From the NCBI RefSeq assembly GCF_037893015.1, contig NC_133658.1, positions 637,108,244 through 637,172,243 on the forward strand: a stretch of DNA of 64,000 bases. The letters run 5' to 3'. Origin of the DNA: Macrotis lagotis (taxonomy: Eukaryota; Chordata; Mammalia; Peramelemorphia; Peramelidae). Shown here piece after piece: positions 1-11,889 of this stretch (positions are counted from its first letter, which is position 1; every line of letters begins with the position of its first letter). The translations under genes and the position numbers were made by a program. The notes beneath the pieces were generated by a model. The model ran no database searches and had not been told where the DNA came from. It saw only the letters and a list, made by a program, of their open reading frames with translations.

Positions 1-850
1 AGAGGTTATTCACAGTATCACAGTTAAGAACCTTTGTTTTAGAGGATAGGCAGTGAAAAGATACATCCCCGGTGAGTATAGTTTAGTTATCCTGGGTAAG
101 GTGTTATTAATGGTAATCCATTAAAGGATGCTTTCAGCTAAATAATCCATTGGTTTTTATCTCAGCCTGGTCACTCTTGTAGTCCCACAAAGTGAAGGGC
201 AGAAAAGTTAAGAAGAGTTTGAAGAAATCTCCTGCATGAACATTGTTTGCTCTTTCTTTGAAACTTCTTTGCAGGGATATGTATGTCTTGAAAAGCACAT
301 CAACTTCAGTCATTATATCCTTTCTAAAGAGTAAATATGAATTTATCATTTGTGCACTTTCATTTTCTTTTTCACTCATATAGCTCTTCATCCTCCTGCT
401 ACAAAGTAATACTGGCTAGCATAAACACACCAAAATTTTATTGTTGCTGAGAACTACCTTTAAATAAAATGGATTTGTCATTCATGTAAGTTAACAATTG
501 CCATTCCCCTGAACTATGTAGTACTAAAGGTTTGTTCTTTCTCCCATTGTTCTGCACATGGTCATAATATAAGAATGAAAATATGAGATATTACCTGGGC
601 AATTAGGCTGAAGAAATGAATAATTTGAGCAATTTTCCTTCAGTAGGAGAATGTTGAATTACCTTAATTTTCAATTCACTTCCCATGTATACCTGTAGTC
701 TTGTTTCAAACTATGTATAATAAAACTGAGAGTGATTCACACTGTTTTTTTTTCATTATTGAGTCATTTTTGCCTAGTTTAAGGATATGTGATCTTCTTT
801 CATTTGTGTATATTGCAATCTATCTATAACTTAGTAGACATGCCTTAGAC
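1..850. other. unassigned AT-rich sequence
   Basis: No repeat family or coding signal is recognised. The only open frame of note (134-391, minus, 85 codons) has no recognisable motif and is unremarkable for DNA of this composition. Confidence 0.5.
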
Positions 851-854
851 CATA

Positions 855-942
855 AGCAGAGAACAAGAATCAAGTTTCTTGCCTATAATGTTAGAAAGTG
901 CTGAGTCAGGATTTGAACTCAAACATACAGATTCCAGCCATG
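855..942 (-). repeat. MIR-class SINE fragment
   Basis: Read on the minus strand, the stretch around 'gtcaggatttgaactcaa' (905-922) matches the tRNA-like B-box side of MIR/CORE-SINEs. Only the 5' part survives. Assignment rests on this short core. Confidence 0.4.
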
Positions 943-1528
943 CAAATTTTTTTTCTCATTTATATAGATAATATTAGATAAATAGCTGAGATTATTTTTT
1001 GGTTGATTTAGGCAAACATTCCTGCTATTAAGGGAATTTGAACAGCCTAAACCTAATGACATTTATAAAGGGAATGGAAATTACAGGTTGGATCACTGTT
1101 GTGCAGATTTTTGTATGGTGAACAAATGGGTAACATAGGGCTTCATTATTATATTTTCCTCTGCAATAAAAATTTTGCTCAAACTATCCAAATAGATTCT
1201 TGAAATTATCACTTATCATTGCCTAAAGGTATTTCTTTAACAGCAGGGTTATCACAAAATGCTATTTGGGACGTTTAAAAGGTTTATATGTTTAAGAAAA
1301 AAATGAATTTTGTTTTTTCAATAATCATGGGCTATTTCCTTGTGAAATAATTGTGGTCATAAATTGTCCTTTTTTCTCTCCTCCAAACTGATGGTCTATA
1401 AAACATGTAATAAGGTGAAATATTAAGATAAATATGTAACTGCTGCATTTGTCTTGTTGATACAACAGTTACTATGATGCTCTTAATGTCACAGACACAA
1501 GATCTATAGATTCATGTTCAAAGAGTAA
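943..1528. other. unassigned AT-rich sequence
   Basis: No repeat or gene recognised between a MIR fragment and a well-bounded SINE. Confidence 0.5.
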
Positions 1529-1541
1529 ATCTTTCTCAGTA

Positions 1542-1693
1542 TTTTTTTTAGGATTTTGCAAAGCAAATGTGGTTAAGAGGCTTGCCCAAGCCCACACAGC
1601 TAAGTAATTATTAAGTGTCTGAGCTCAGATTTGAACCCAGGTACTCCTGACTCCAGGGCCAGTGCTTTATCCACTGTGCCACCTAGCTGCCCC
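1542..1693 (-). mobile_element. tRNA-derived marsupial-type SINE with target-site duplication
   Basis: Minus-strand copy of the dominant SINE of the window. The tRNA-like head is at 1693 ('ggggcagctaggtggcaca' side), the 'gggttcaaatctgagctcag' B-box region lies in the middle, and the A-rich tail faces 1542. Flanks 1529-1541 (atctttctcagta) and 1694-1706 (atctttcacagta) match at 12 of 13 positions, a target-site duplication typical of L1-driven insertion. The good preservation suggests a relatively young copy. It encodes no protein. Confidence 0.9.
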
Positions 1694-1706
1694 ATCTTTC
1701 ACAGTA

Positions 1707-2150
1707 TAAAGAAAATAGTGAGGATAGAAATCAAAAGGGTAGTATAAAATTTTAAACTGAAAAGGAGGGGATGTCCTCTCTTTACTTATGGTGTTCCATA
1801 TTGAATCCCATGTTCTCAGTCTTTCTATGACTCTTTTACTCTGCTTAGTCACAATTCCAGAAAGTTGTCTCCTTTGTGGGTTTCTTATGGCCTGTTTATA
1901 CTTTAAGCTGTGGCAGGGCTTTCAAATAATTATTAAATTATGGGCCTTGCAAATTTTGAGTATTTAATCAATCTTTGTTGAATAAAATTAGATGGAGTCC
2001 CTCTTGTTTGTTTTCCCATTCTCATTTGCTACCAGTTAACTTCTTTTCCCCTGTTGACACAAGCCCAAAGTTCATTCCTACTGTAATCTGGCAAATACTG
2101 GTCCTTTGCAGTACCTGAAATTCTAGAAAAATCTCTTATTCCTCATTACT
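1707..2150. other. unassigned sequence
   Basis: Nothing recognisable. A 61-codon minus-strand frame begins at 1852 and runs down into the SINE, so it is not a gene candidate. Confidence 0.45.
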
Positions 2151-2154
2151 GAGC

Positions 2155-2360
2155 AGTAGATGGAAGGTAAGCCTCTGAAACAAGAAGACATGGATTCAGA
2201 TCATACCTCTGACACATAATGACTGTTTGACTCTAAACAACGATTGCCCCCCCAAACTATCTCTGACTCCAAGTTGCATGTAAACTTCTGACTTGCATTG
2301 GTAGAGAAGATAATGTCATCATCTGTAACTTCCTAGTATCAAGGAAATCATAGATTCTAT
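2155..2360 (+). repeat. degenerate MIR/THER-type SINE
   Basis: Weak match in order: a head resembling 'ggattcagatcatacctctgac' shortened by drift, then a stretch resembling the MIR core near 2320. No clear ends are visible. A chance resemblance cannot be excluded. Confidence 0.35.
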
Positions 2361-2999
2361 CTCTACTCCCATCTTTTTTTTCTTTCTAATCCATCAAAAC
2401 TCCTAATTCTCAGTGAACTGATATGATTAATAGGAGAAAACATAATTAATTCACACTAAATCTTGACTAATTAAAATGTTTATTTTTAAAAAGACATTAA
2501 GCATTAACTCAAATGAAGTTTTAATCGATGGAATTTCAAGCAATAAAACATGTTAAGAAAAAATAGTTTCTGCTTGTATAAATGAAGCATTTTTGATTAA
2601 GTAAGCTTTCCCTTTTCTCCAATCTTACCTTCATGGATAACTAACTATTCTGCCTATGTTTATTGAACATGTTGCCCGAATTGACAATCTGATAATATTT
2701 TCTCAGCTATTCCTCACATAATTGACTAATATTTTTCCTGTTTCATTTTCTCATTCCTCCTGCCACTATGGTATTATAAGCCCATATTTTCTATTAATTA
2801 GACTCTTTCAATAGTCTTCAGTCTGGATTCTCCATCTTCATTCTCTTGCTCTACCAAACCACATTCCACCAAGAATTTGCCTATTGCACCTTAAAGGATT
2901 CCTCATTGGGTAAAATGAACGTTTTTTTTGTTCATCTAGTTTTCAGTGTTAGGATGCAAGGGTTCAGTATTGGATTTAACCTACCATTTTTAGCTTTAG
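2361..2999. other. unassigned AT-rich sequence
   Basis: No repeat family recognised. The 71-codon open frame at 2846-3061 runs into the MIR on its right and has no identifiable protein similarity. Confidence 0.45.
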
Positions 3000-3215
3000 A
3001 CAACTTGATTAAGGAACTAAGTTTGAATCTATTTCACAGAAAATTCCTGAGAAATCTTTGAAAAGTCACTCTATCCATTTAATCCTCAGTTTTCTTATTT
3101 ATAAAATGAGTGTGATAATAGCACTTAGTTTTTGGAGATAATGTGAAGATCAAATGAGATAACATATATGAATTGCTTTGCAATCCTAAAGTACCATATA
3201 ATTATTATTATAATT
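3000..3215 (+). repeat. MIR-class SINE
   Basis: The order 'gtttgaatct', 'aaaagtcactc', 'cctcagttttcttatttata', 'aaatgag' and 'gatcaaatgagataa' followed by a TTATTATTAT-like tail reproduces the MIR head, CORE and 3' region in plus orientation. It is old and diverged. Confidence 0.75.
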
Positions 3216-3394
3216 GAATTCCATCAAAATTACATTATTAGGTTTCTTCTGATTATATCATATCCTTGCTCTGCCTTCATAGATGGCAATAATACATGCT
3301 TTCTACATCTCCTGCTAAAATCTTTTTTTCTCTGGTGTCAAAAAAGACTCTTCAGAGTCTTCCAGGATCTTAGTTAAAATTAAAGTTGTCTCAG

Positions 3395-3608
3395 ATGTGT
3401 TACTCTGTCTAATCTCTATTCTTTAATTCAATCATTATCTAACTTGTAGTATAATTATTTTTTCAGTATCTCCTTCCTGGTCTACTCCCTAAGTTCCTTG
3501 AGGAAAGGGTCTTATGATGTTCTTTATCTTTGTATTCAACCCTCTAGCAGAATGTTTCAATGTAAAAGATGTTTAATTACTGTTTGGTGAATTAATGAAT
3601 TGCTAAAC
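3395..3608 (+). repeat. L2 LINE 3' end
   Basis: The stretch from 'taagttccttgaggaaaggg' through 'ctttgtattcaaccctctag' to 'gtttaattactgtttggtga' and 'attaatgaattgc' follows the L2 3'-terminal consensus. The weaker sequence from about 3225 may be more of the same element. Confidence 0.7.
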
Positions 3609-3633
3609 TGATTTAATCAGATATATTGGCTTT

Positions 3634-3634
3634 G

Positions 3635-3669
<35 letters not shown>

Positions 3670-3680
3670 GTTTATATATG
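3634..3680. repeat. (TA)n microsatellite
   Basis: Alternating TA with two TG interruptions. Likely length-variable. Confidence 0.95.
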
Positions 3681-4599
3681 ACATATTTCCATTAAATGTT
3701 TCTGAAATCAATACCAGAACTGGACAGTCTCTAGTTAGAATTTGGGTTCAATAGGTGGGGGAGGATTAGTAAAAGAAGAATAAAATCAAGAAATTACAAT
3801 GTGTACCTTAAGAAAAATGTGATCTCCAAAGTTGTCTGGAAATATGCTGTATAGATCCATGTAAATGATATACAATTCACTTACTAGTACCTCTTCTAAC
3901 CACTTTCTATGCATGAATTATGTTCTTGCAAAGATTTCATTTGAAAGTACTCATCTATGTCTTACACTTTTATTAATGATTTGGAAGTATTATCTTCCTC
4001 AATTATACTCTTAGACACTCCTTTAATGGCAGTGAAGAAAACACTGAAAGAAAAAAGAAACAATAAATCTGAATTTCTATATTTTGTTGACTAAAGTATT
4101 ATTTTAACTAATGATGAGATTCAACTCCTTGAGTTAAGATAAATACTAGGAATCAGAAATACTCACCTTGAGGCAAACAATTGACTTATTTGACTGTTTC
4201 AGACCTTTTAATTATTGGATCCTGTTAGCTACTAATCCTGACAACAGAAAGGTATATAGAGCAAAATAAGTAAATCCCCAAATTCTTAATTTGGCATATT
4301 TGGCTTTGACAAACAAAGGTATTAAATCTGATCCTTCAATGAATCAATATACATATATTAGATGCATGCTGTTTGCCAAGTACTGTCCTAGACATATTCC
4401 CTTGAAGAACTTACATTCTGTCAGGATAATATTCTGTTTTTCTGCACATGCAATTAGAAGACATATGAATCACGAAAATTTTTTGACCATGGAAAAAGAA
4501 ATATTTGCTCAATATTATCTATAAAATGAATTTTAGGTAGTATTATCAGCACTGAATCATGAGAAACATATAAGCGTATTCAAATTCAAACATGTTCAA
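3681..4599. other. unassigned sequence with an ancient repeat-like patch
   Basis: Mostly unrecognised. About 4335-4430 resembles a widespread old mammalian motif ('tgctgtttgccaagtactgt ... gaagaacttacattctgtca') whose family I cannot name with confidence. Confidence 0.35.
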
Positions 4600-5010
4600 T
4601 CACACAAAGCCCCTTTAAGAAATGCATGCATAGTGCTCCAGTTCACTATTGATTAGAGAAGTGCAAGTTAAAACAACTCTGAGGTACTATCTCATACCCA
4701 TAAGATTTTCCAATATGACAAAAAAGGAAAATGATAAAATTTTGAAAAAAATTGAAACCAAATGCATTATAGGAGTTGTGACTTGCTCCAACCATTCTAA
4801 AAAAACAGCAATACCAATATCTGTATCCCAAAGAGATCTTCTAAAAGGGTGAAGAACTCATATTTACAAAATTATTTATGGCGGCTCTTCTTGTGGTGGC
4901 AAAGAATTGGTAATCAAGTGAATGCTCATCAATTGGGGAATCATTGAGCAAGTTTGGAATATAAATGTAATAGAATACTATTATGTTTTGAGAAAGTTCC
5001 AGAGAGGTAG
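4600..5010 (+). repeat. L1 LINE fragment (ORF2 C-terminal end)
   Basis: A decayed L1 in plus orientation. Recognisable blocks are 'agagaagtgcaagttaaaac', 'gaggtactatctcatacc', 'tatgacaaaaaaggaaaatg', 'ggcggctcttcttgtggtgg' and 'atgctcatcaattggggaat', in the order of the L1 ORF2 C terminus. All frames carry stops. The element is truncated at both sides. Confidence 0.85.
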
Positions 5011-5715
5011 ACACTGGGTTCAATGTAAAGGAATCTTCCTAACCATTAGAATTATCAAAATATAGAATTGGCTGCTGTGGGAAAAAAAAAATCTTCATTA
5101 GAGTTCTTTAAGTATAAGCTTGTTGAAGACATGAAAAAATTAAGAAATACTTGCTGAGTTGGAAGTGGTATAATACATTTTCTTAGGGGCACAGAGTATA
5201 ATACATGGCTTTTTATATCCTCTTGAACTCTGAACATCAATGAAAGCCCATTAATATTTTACAAGTTAATGAAGAACTTAACAAGAAAGTAAGTTTAGTG
5301 ATAACAAGGAATTAATAAAAAAAAAACAACACACATTCTCCAGGTTGATAATCCCTTTTTTTTGAGTGTTTATTGCCCTTGGAAGATTTGGAGCAAGTAA
5401 ATAGCAGCAACTTGTAGGAAGGTCAGCTTTGTGATGTTGAGTATAAGAGTTTTACTAGAATGAGAAACAATTTTAAGGGCACCAATTTTCTCTTTATTGG
5501 TTCTTTTTTAAATGTGCACTCAGATTAATCTGGTTCTTTTTTCTTTAATCAATGATATTGTCTAAATATAGTTATATTCAATGTTCTTTACTGTTCTTCC
5601 CTCTGAAATCCTATATACTAGTATACATAGTCTCTATTACACAATTTGATAACTAATCACTCATCTTTTCTTTCTGCATTATTCCTTGTTTCCTATATAT
5701 TTGTCTCTCTGTCAC
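5011..5715. other. unassigned sequence, possibly residual L1
   Basis: Nothing is clearly assignable. The first 200 bases may be a continuation of the L1 fragment. No gene signal. Confidence 0.35.
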
Positions 5716-6312
5716 AATCTTCCTGCACTCAGCTGTCAAATGATTTTTCTAAATTCAGATCTGAACATATCATCCCCTAACACCCAGTAATAAAATTCTA
5801 TGGGAACATTAACTTTAGGATCAAATGCAAATCATCTATTTGGTTTTTATAACCTTTCATAACCTGGTCATTTTCTACATTTCCAATATCTTTTTTACTC
5901 CTTACTCTTCTCCAATCTGCAATTTAGTGAGACTGGAACTCTTGGTGTTCCTTGCATACTTCATTCAATTCCCAGCACTGAGCATATTCATTTGTTACCT
6001 TCCATACTTCTACCTCCTCATATCCTTTATTTACTTCAAGTCTTAGTGAAAGTGCGACTTCTACTGCAAGTCTTTCCTAGTCTTGATTAATGTTAATGCT
6101 TTTCCTCTGTGCTTATCTCCGATTTATTCCATATATATCTTGTTTGTTCATATTGTGTATATATGTCAAGGTATGTCTCTTCTATTAGATTGTGAACTCT
6201 TTGAGAGGAGATATTTATTTTTTATTTCTTTGCTTTACTTTATATCCTCAATGCTCAGTATACTGCCTGCCACATAGAAGGTGTTTAATAAATGTCTTTT
6301 TAATGATTAGTC
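5716..6312 (+). repeat. L2 LINE, 3' part of ORF and 3' end
   Basis: The pyrimidine-rich sequence follows the L2 ORF C-terminal region. It ends with 'ttagattgtgaactctttga', 'ctcaatgctcagtatactgc', 'ccacatagaaggtgtttaat' and 'aaatgt', the diagnostic L2 terminus. Two short open frames here (5825-6046 and 6083-6277) are relics of the element. Confidence 0.85.
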
Positions 6313-6359
6313 TAGTTACTCTGATGAAATTATAAACTTCTTGAGGAATAAGAACATTT

Positions 6360-6552
6360 CTTCAGAGGAACATTTATTTAGACCCTGTGGGAACTTAAAG
6401 ACATTCTAGTGCAATCCAATCCATTATTCAGATGAGAAAGCTGACACCCTGAGAGGTTAGATGACTTCCCCAAGATCACATAAGTTAGCAGCAGAGTCTG
6501 TAAATGAGATGCCCCAACTCCAAATGCGATGCTCTTTCCAATACATTACCGT
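6360..6552 (-). repeat. MIR/L3-type repeat
   Basis: On the minus strand the series 'gagaaagctgacaccctgag', 'gaggttagatgacttcccca' and 'agatcacataagttagcagc' is the reverse-complemented core shared by MIR3/L3-type repeats. Exact family uncertain. Confidence 0.6.
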
Positions 6553-7130
6553 CAGTAAGAGCCATTTTTGACAATCTCTTTTGATGTTTAAAGGAAATTG
6601 AATTCCAGAATATCCTTAGAAACTACTTTACCTGGTAGCAAATGAATTTTCTAAATAAAATATTGCAAAAAGGCATCTCAGATTTTTGTTGTTCATTGAT
6701 ACCTTGTTAATTATAATCTTCCCAGTTATCCCCAAACCATCACCGCTGAATTCTTCCACTTCTTATGCTCCTCCCACTCATATTCAGGCTCTAGGCAATC
6801 TGAGCAATATCTTGGCAGAGATAGGTACTGTAATACTTTCTAGAGACCATGCCACCCACATCCCCTCTTTTTCCTTAGATTCTTGTGGCCCTGGGAGCAC
6901 TATGAAACATTTTACAGTACCCACTTACTTTTGTTATAAAAGTGCTTGCTTGACTGAGAGGTGACATATTTTATCTATTTGGTGAATTGCAGTAGTCAAA
7001 TTTTAGAATAATAAATTACAATGAGAAAAAAATGTGTCTAGAGAAGTATTTATTTTATTAAGATACTACCATACTCAATGGTATATCTTTGTACCATAAC
7101 AAAGTTGTTAGAATATGTTTCAGGTCAAAT
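6553..7130. other. unassigned sequence
   Basis: No repeat recognised. A 92-codon open frame at 6686-6964 has no familiar motif. The 19-mer 'cttggcagagataggtact' at 6811-6829 recurs exactly at 8833-8851. Confidence 0.45.
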
Positions 7131-7139
7131 TTATTGAAG

Positions 7140-8530
7140 GACAAGTCAATATTTCTTAAAGAAAATAGCATGTACAACAAAATAAGGTCAAAATGGATAT
7201 ACAAGATTTAGACATAAAGTGCAACACCATAGATAAATTAATAGACCAAGAAATATTCTATCTATCAGATCTATAGAAAGGGAAGAAATTTATTCTAAAT
7301 TGTATTCTAAATTGCAAAATGGATTATATTAGATTAAAAATGTTTTACACTAATAAAATCAATGCTGTCAAAATTAGAAGTTAAGCAGAATGCTAGGAAA
7401 CAATCTTCACATGTAGGACTTCTGATAAAAGTCTCATTTCTAAAATATATAGAGAATTGCATCAAATTTATAAAGTTACAAGTCATTACCCAGCTGATAA
7501 ATGGTCAAAGGATATGAATAGACTATTTTAAAATGAAGAAATTAAAGCTATATACAATCATATAAAAATTCTCCAAATCTTTTTTGATTAGAGAAATACA
7601 AATTAAGACTATGAGGCATCACCTCATACCTATCAGATCAGCTAAAATGACAAAAAGGGAAAATGATCAATGTTGACAAGGTTGTGCGAGGATTGTGACT
7701 TTAATGCATTTTTGGTGGAGTTGTGAACTGATCCAACCATTCTGGAGAGCAATATGGAACTATGCCCAAAGAGCAATAAAACTGACCATACTCTTTGACC
7801 CAGAAAATCCAATATTAGGCCTCTATACAGAAGAAATCATTAAAAAATAAGGAAAATCCCAAATGTTCCAAAATATCTATAGTGGCTCTTTTTGGATTGA
7901 CTAAAAATTGGAAATGTGAGGAATCCCCATCATTTGGGGAATGGTTAAACAAATTATAATCCATGAATATTATGGAATGCTATTGTTCTTTAAGAAGCCA
8001 TAAATGGTTGGACTTTAGAGAAGCATGGAATGTATTACAGGATCGATCTGATGCTGAATGAAGGAAGTAGAACCAAGGGAATAACGTACACATTAAAAAC
8101 AATATTTTGAGTTGATCAATCTTGAAGGATGCAGCTCCTCTTGGTAGTTCAGAGAATTGGGCAAACACTGTTAGATTGACTTTGGACAATGCTGTCTTCA
8201 TCCAGGGGGAAAAAAAAAACAATACAAAACAAAACAAACAAAAAAAGCTTCAGGATTTGATGAATACTACATTCACTTATTAAAATATTTCTCTTATGTA
8301 ATTATTTCCCTTAATCCTAATTCCTCATGCTGAAAATTAATGATCTGTAAACATGTTTAACACAAATATGTACGTATAATATTCACCTGACTCACCACAG
8401 AGGGGAGGGGGGGTAGGAAGAGAGGGTGGAAGGGTTATGTAACTTAAAAATATACATATGCATATGGATCAATGTTGAAAAACTTCCATAATATGTATTT
8501 TGAAAAATAAAATAACATTTACAAATATCA
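7140..8530 (+). mobile_element. L1 LINE, 5'-truncated: ORF2 C-terminal part and 3'UTR
   Basis: A decayed L1 in plus orientation. The ORF2 3' third is recognisable from 'gctgataaatggtcaaagga' (7494), 'gagaaatacaaattaagact', 'cacctcatacctatcagat', 'ggtggagttgtgaactgatc' and 'catttggggaatggttaaac'. The 3'UTR has a G-rich purine run (8400-8435), as many mammalian L1 3'UTRs do. It ends near an A-rich tail around 8505-8540. Every frame is interrupted, so it is inactive. Confidence 0.9.
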
Positions 8531-8589
8531 TTTGCCAAAAAAACAGGTCATTGTCTCAATTATAATTCTTAGTCCTCAGAATGAATTAT

Positions 8590-10075
8590 TTTTTACTTTT
8601 CTAACCTTTTAATTTTTGTTCATTTTGGCATTCTTTTATTTTTAAATTTTGAGTTCTGATTTATATACCCATCAAGCACGTCCCCAGTTACTTAGGAAGT
8701 AACCAAAGCGATATCAATTATACATGTAAAAATCATGCAAAAATATTTCCATATTAGCCATATTAAAAAACAAGAAAATTATACATCAATTTGAACTCAG
8801 AGTTCTAAATTTCATTTTTTTCATCATGAGTCCTTGGCAGAGATAGGTACTTCTGAGAAACAAAATACAGACTCAGAAAGGAGCTAAATACTTGTGGGCA
8901 GTATAAGAGGATAACTATATTTCTAGAAATTATCTTAATTATGCAAATTAATAATAATATTATAGCAATGAAATGTTCTAATTTCATTGAAAGATAATTA
9001 TAGAATAAATATTATACATGGGAATTCAAGATTATTATATAAATTAGAGTAGTGAAGTCTTTCATAGTTGATCATCATTATAACATTATTTGAATTGCAC
9101 ACAATGATCTCTGCTTTTCACACTTCATTTCGTATCAATTCATATAAATCTTGCCAAGTTTTCCTGAAAGCACAGTTCTCATTACTTCCTCTAGGACAAT
9201 AGTCCTCCATCATAACAATATGCCATAACTTCTTAAGTCATTTGCCAATTGATGAGCATCCCATTGATGTCCAAATCTTTGCCATCACCAGGAGAGCTGC
9301 TTTAAATATTTTTGTACGTTTAGGTCCTTTTCTTATTGTCTTTAATCTCTAAGAATCAGACCTGGTTGTGATATTGTAAGATCAAAGGAAATAGTTTTTA
9401 GCTCTAGGGGCATAGTTTCAGATTCTTTTATGGAATAATTGGACCAGTTCTTCATTGATTAGAAGTTCATTTGAGTACCCATTTTCACCTCTTCTCACAT
9501 TTGTAATTTCTGAAAGGGGTAAGATGGTAGCTTGTAGTTATTTAATTTGCATTTCTCTAATAAATACTGATCCAGGGCAATTTTTATTTGACTATAGATA
9601 GTTTTGGTTTATTCTTATGAAAATTACTTGTTAATAACATTTGACCATTCATGTTGTGGAATATCTCTTATTTTTTATAAAATTGACTCAGTTCAATTCT
9701 CAGGATATACATATTTGAGCAATGAGGGCTTTTTAGGAGAAATTTTCCATAGGAAATTTTGATAGTAATTCATTTTCTATGGTAACTTTTAGTATAATGT
9801 GGTTCCTTACTTGATTCTTTTAATTAGATCTCTTTTGGTTTTTCCTCTACCTGAGATCATGATTGCTATACCTGCCTTTTTAACTTTAAGTGAAGTTTAT
9901 TAAGTACTGTTCAATACCTTTATTTTAACTTTGTGTTTTTCTTCCTGTTTCAAGTGTGTTTCTTGTATACAGCATATTGCTGGATTCTGGTTTCTAATGC
10001 ATTCTGCTTTCTGATTCCATTTTTAAGGATGAACTCATCCTATTCACATTTATAGTTATGATTCTTGGCTGTACA
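8590..10075 (-). mobile_element. L1 LINE fragment, interrupted by a foreign insert
   Basis: Minus-strand L1. The 3'UTR occupies about 8590-8832 and 9033-9140, with 'ttttcatcatgagtcctt' and 'catagttgatcatcattata' normally lying close together. ORF2 C-terminal sequence follows: 'gccaattgatgagcatccca', 'tttgccatcaccaggagagc', 'tttaatttgcatttctcta'. Further 5' ORF2 sequence runs to about 10075 ('cttgtatacagcatattgct'). Internal deletions are evident. A 200-bp segment at 8833-9032 is not L1. The element is tail to tail with the preceding L1. Confidence 0.85.
8833..9032. repeat. non-L1 insert; copy A of a dispersed 182-bp repeat
   Basis: Positions 8851-9032 match 11562-11743 without gaps at about 168 of 182 bases (my hand count, about 92%). 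The preceding bases 8833-8851 are an exact 19-mer copy of 6811-6829. The insert splits an otherwise continuous L1 3'UTR, so this copy is the incoming one. No terminal inverted repeats or poly-A are visible. A minus-strand 60-codon frame (8805-8987) overlaps it. The frame's shared N terminus with the one at 11495-11698 follows from the DNA identity and is not evidence of a gene. Confidence 0.8.
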
Positions 10076-10107
10076 ATTCCCTCCATTCCATCCATTTTCT
10101 TCTTTTT

Positions 10108-10265
10108 ATCCACTCTCTTTCTCTCTCTCTCTCTCTGTTTTTACCTACATATATGTATGCAAATATATATATAGATATGTATGTATGAATATATATATAT
10201 ATATATTTGAGGAAGGAGAGAACATATATGCATATATATGTATACATATATATATTATATATACT
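10108..10265. repeat. (TC)n followed by compound TA/TG microsatellite
   Basis: A TC run at 10117-10138 passes into long alternating ATAT/GTAT sequence. The overlapping open frames on both strands are simple-sequence artefacts. Confidence 0.95.
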
Positions 10266-10820
10266 TCTCAAAAGTATATTTTATTTCTAATCTTTAATGG
10301 TTCCTCACTTTTATGAAGCCATGAATTCCTGATCCCCTTTGAAAAGACCTTTTAGGAAAGAGGGAGGAAATACTTTCAGAGTATGAAGAGAATATGGATG
10401 GTAATTAGCACTTTTCTGAGAGAGCATATCATGTATTCCTAGATAGGATAAGAGCACTACCTTCTGTTGTATATGATGAATGTCCAATTCTTTCTAATAG
10501 AAATTTGGAGAAGAAAGTAATTATCATTGCATTTCTCTCATTAATTAAGAGATGATAGAGAAATTAATAAGACTAGGGAAATAAAAGAGAAGATAGAAAT
10601 AAAGATATGAAACCTACTGAGAAGTTGTATGGGTCCTAACTAGAGAACAAGAACAAAAAGCTTTTAATTATATATGTGATCATGCAATGATTTAGGATGC
10701 TAGTAATTTCTGGTCTTGTTTGTCTAAATCCTCCACATTGTCTATTATATTCCTTGACATATAATATAAACTATATAATTTATTTCTTGTCAATGAATGA
10801 TTATCACTTTAAAAAATGTA
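10266..10820. other. unassigned sequence
   Basis: No repeat family or gene signal recognised. Confidence 0.45.
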
Positions 10821-10826
10821 GATGTA

Positions 10827-10976
10827 GGGGCAGCTAAGTGGTGTAATGGATAGAACACTGACCCTAGACTCAGGAGAAGCTGAGTTCAAATCCAGCCTCA
10901 GATATTTGATACTTCCTTGCTGTGTGAACTTGAGCAAGTCATTTAACCCCATTGCCTTGCCAAAAATAAATGTAAA
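10827..10976 (+). mobile_element. tRNA-derived marsupial-type SINE
   Basis: Begins 'ggggcagctaagtggtgtaa', contains 'gagttcaaatccagcctcag' and ends at 'ccccattgccttgccaaaaa'. It is a complete plus-strand copy with an A-rich end. Short flanking similarity (aaatgta on both sides) may be the remains of a target-site duplication. Confidence 0.9.
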
Positions 10977-11561
10977 AGGGCTTTGCCCGTGTGTGCGGTT
11001 CAGTAGCATGAGAACTCATAAGATGTTGAGTCAGTAGTATTGATGTTAGAAGAAAAAGGAAAAAAAAAATCAGAGAGGTGAGAAAAAATAGACAGTAGAA
11101 ATGTTGGAGAAGGGTGCTGGGGGATAAAAAAGAAAACTGATCTGTATATACCTAGCTTCCAATTACTGAGGAAGAGCAATACTGTCATGAGATAGAGTTG
11201 TGTTGATGTCATCTATTCATCCTCAGGGGCTATAAGAGTGCAAGCTTAGAATTTTGTATTCGGCTATTGTCTCTATTGATAAATTCCCTACAATCACAAC
11301 GAGTACTTTAGTCATGGCTATCACCCCAACATTTTAGCAGTTATGCTTATGGAAAGTAGGGATCCATGGAATTCTAGCCTCCCAAGGTAGATGATAAGGC
11401 AGGATGTGATTTGGAGTGATTGAGTGGTTATTGAATATTACCTACAAATTAACCCCTTGTTGTTAAATTATATTCCATTTTCAACAATTTTTTTTTACTC
11501 AATACGATAACTTGGTATTAAATTCTGGTAAGTGCTCCGAAGATCCAGTAGTATAAAGCAT
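10977..11561. other. unassigned sequence
   Basis: No recognised repeat or gene. The minus-strand frame 11000-11212 has no known motif. Confidence 0.45.
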
Positions 11562-11743
11562 TTCTGAGAAACAAAATATGGACTCAGAAAGGAGCTCAAT
11601 ACCTGTGGGCAGTATAAGAGGATAACAATATTTCTAGAAATTATCTTAATTATGCAAATTAATAATAATATGATAGCAATGAAATGTTTTAATTTCATTT
11701 AAAGATAACTATAGGATAAAAATAAAACATGGAAATTCAAGAT
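11562..11743. repeat. copy B of the dispersed 182-bp repeat
   Basis: Partner of 8851-9032, same orientation, 2.7 kb apart, no indels. This copy is not embedded in a recognisable L1, so it may be the donor. 'aagatcc' occurs on both sides (about 11540 and 11739), too short to call a target-site duplication. Confidence 0.8.
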
Positions 11744-11889
11744 CCTCTCTTTTTTGGAAGGAAAGAAAAAAAATGATGCTTTGTTTGCTTTCTGTGATCA
11801 CTGACTCAGAATCAAATAAGAAATCTGGGACCTAATTATTCCATTTGGACAATACTCAAACTTTTTGCTTCTTCTGTTTCCTATTATCA
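11744..11889. other. unassigned sequence
   Basis: Short non-repeat interval between copy B and an L2 relic. Confidence 0.4.

Noticed and set aside
10056..10316. Frames over 10056-10316 on both strands
   Set aside because: Translation of TC and TA/TG simple repeats.
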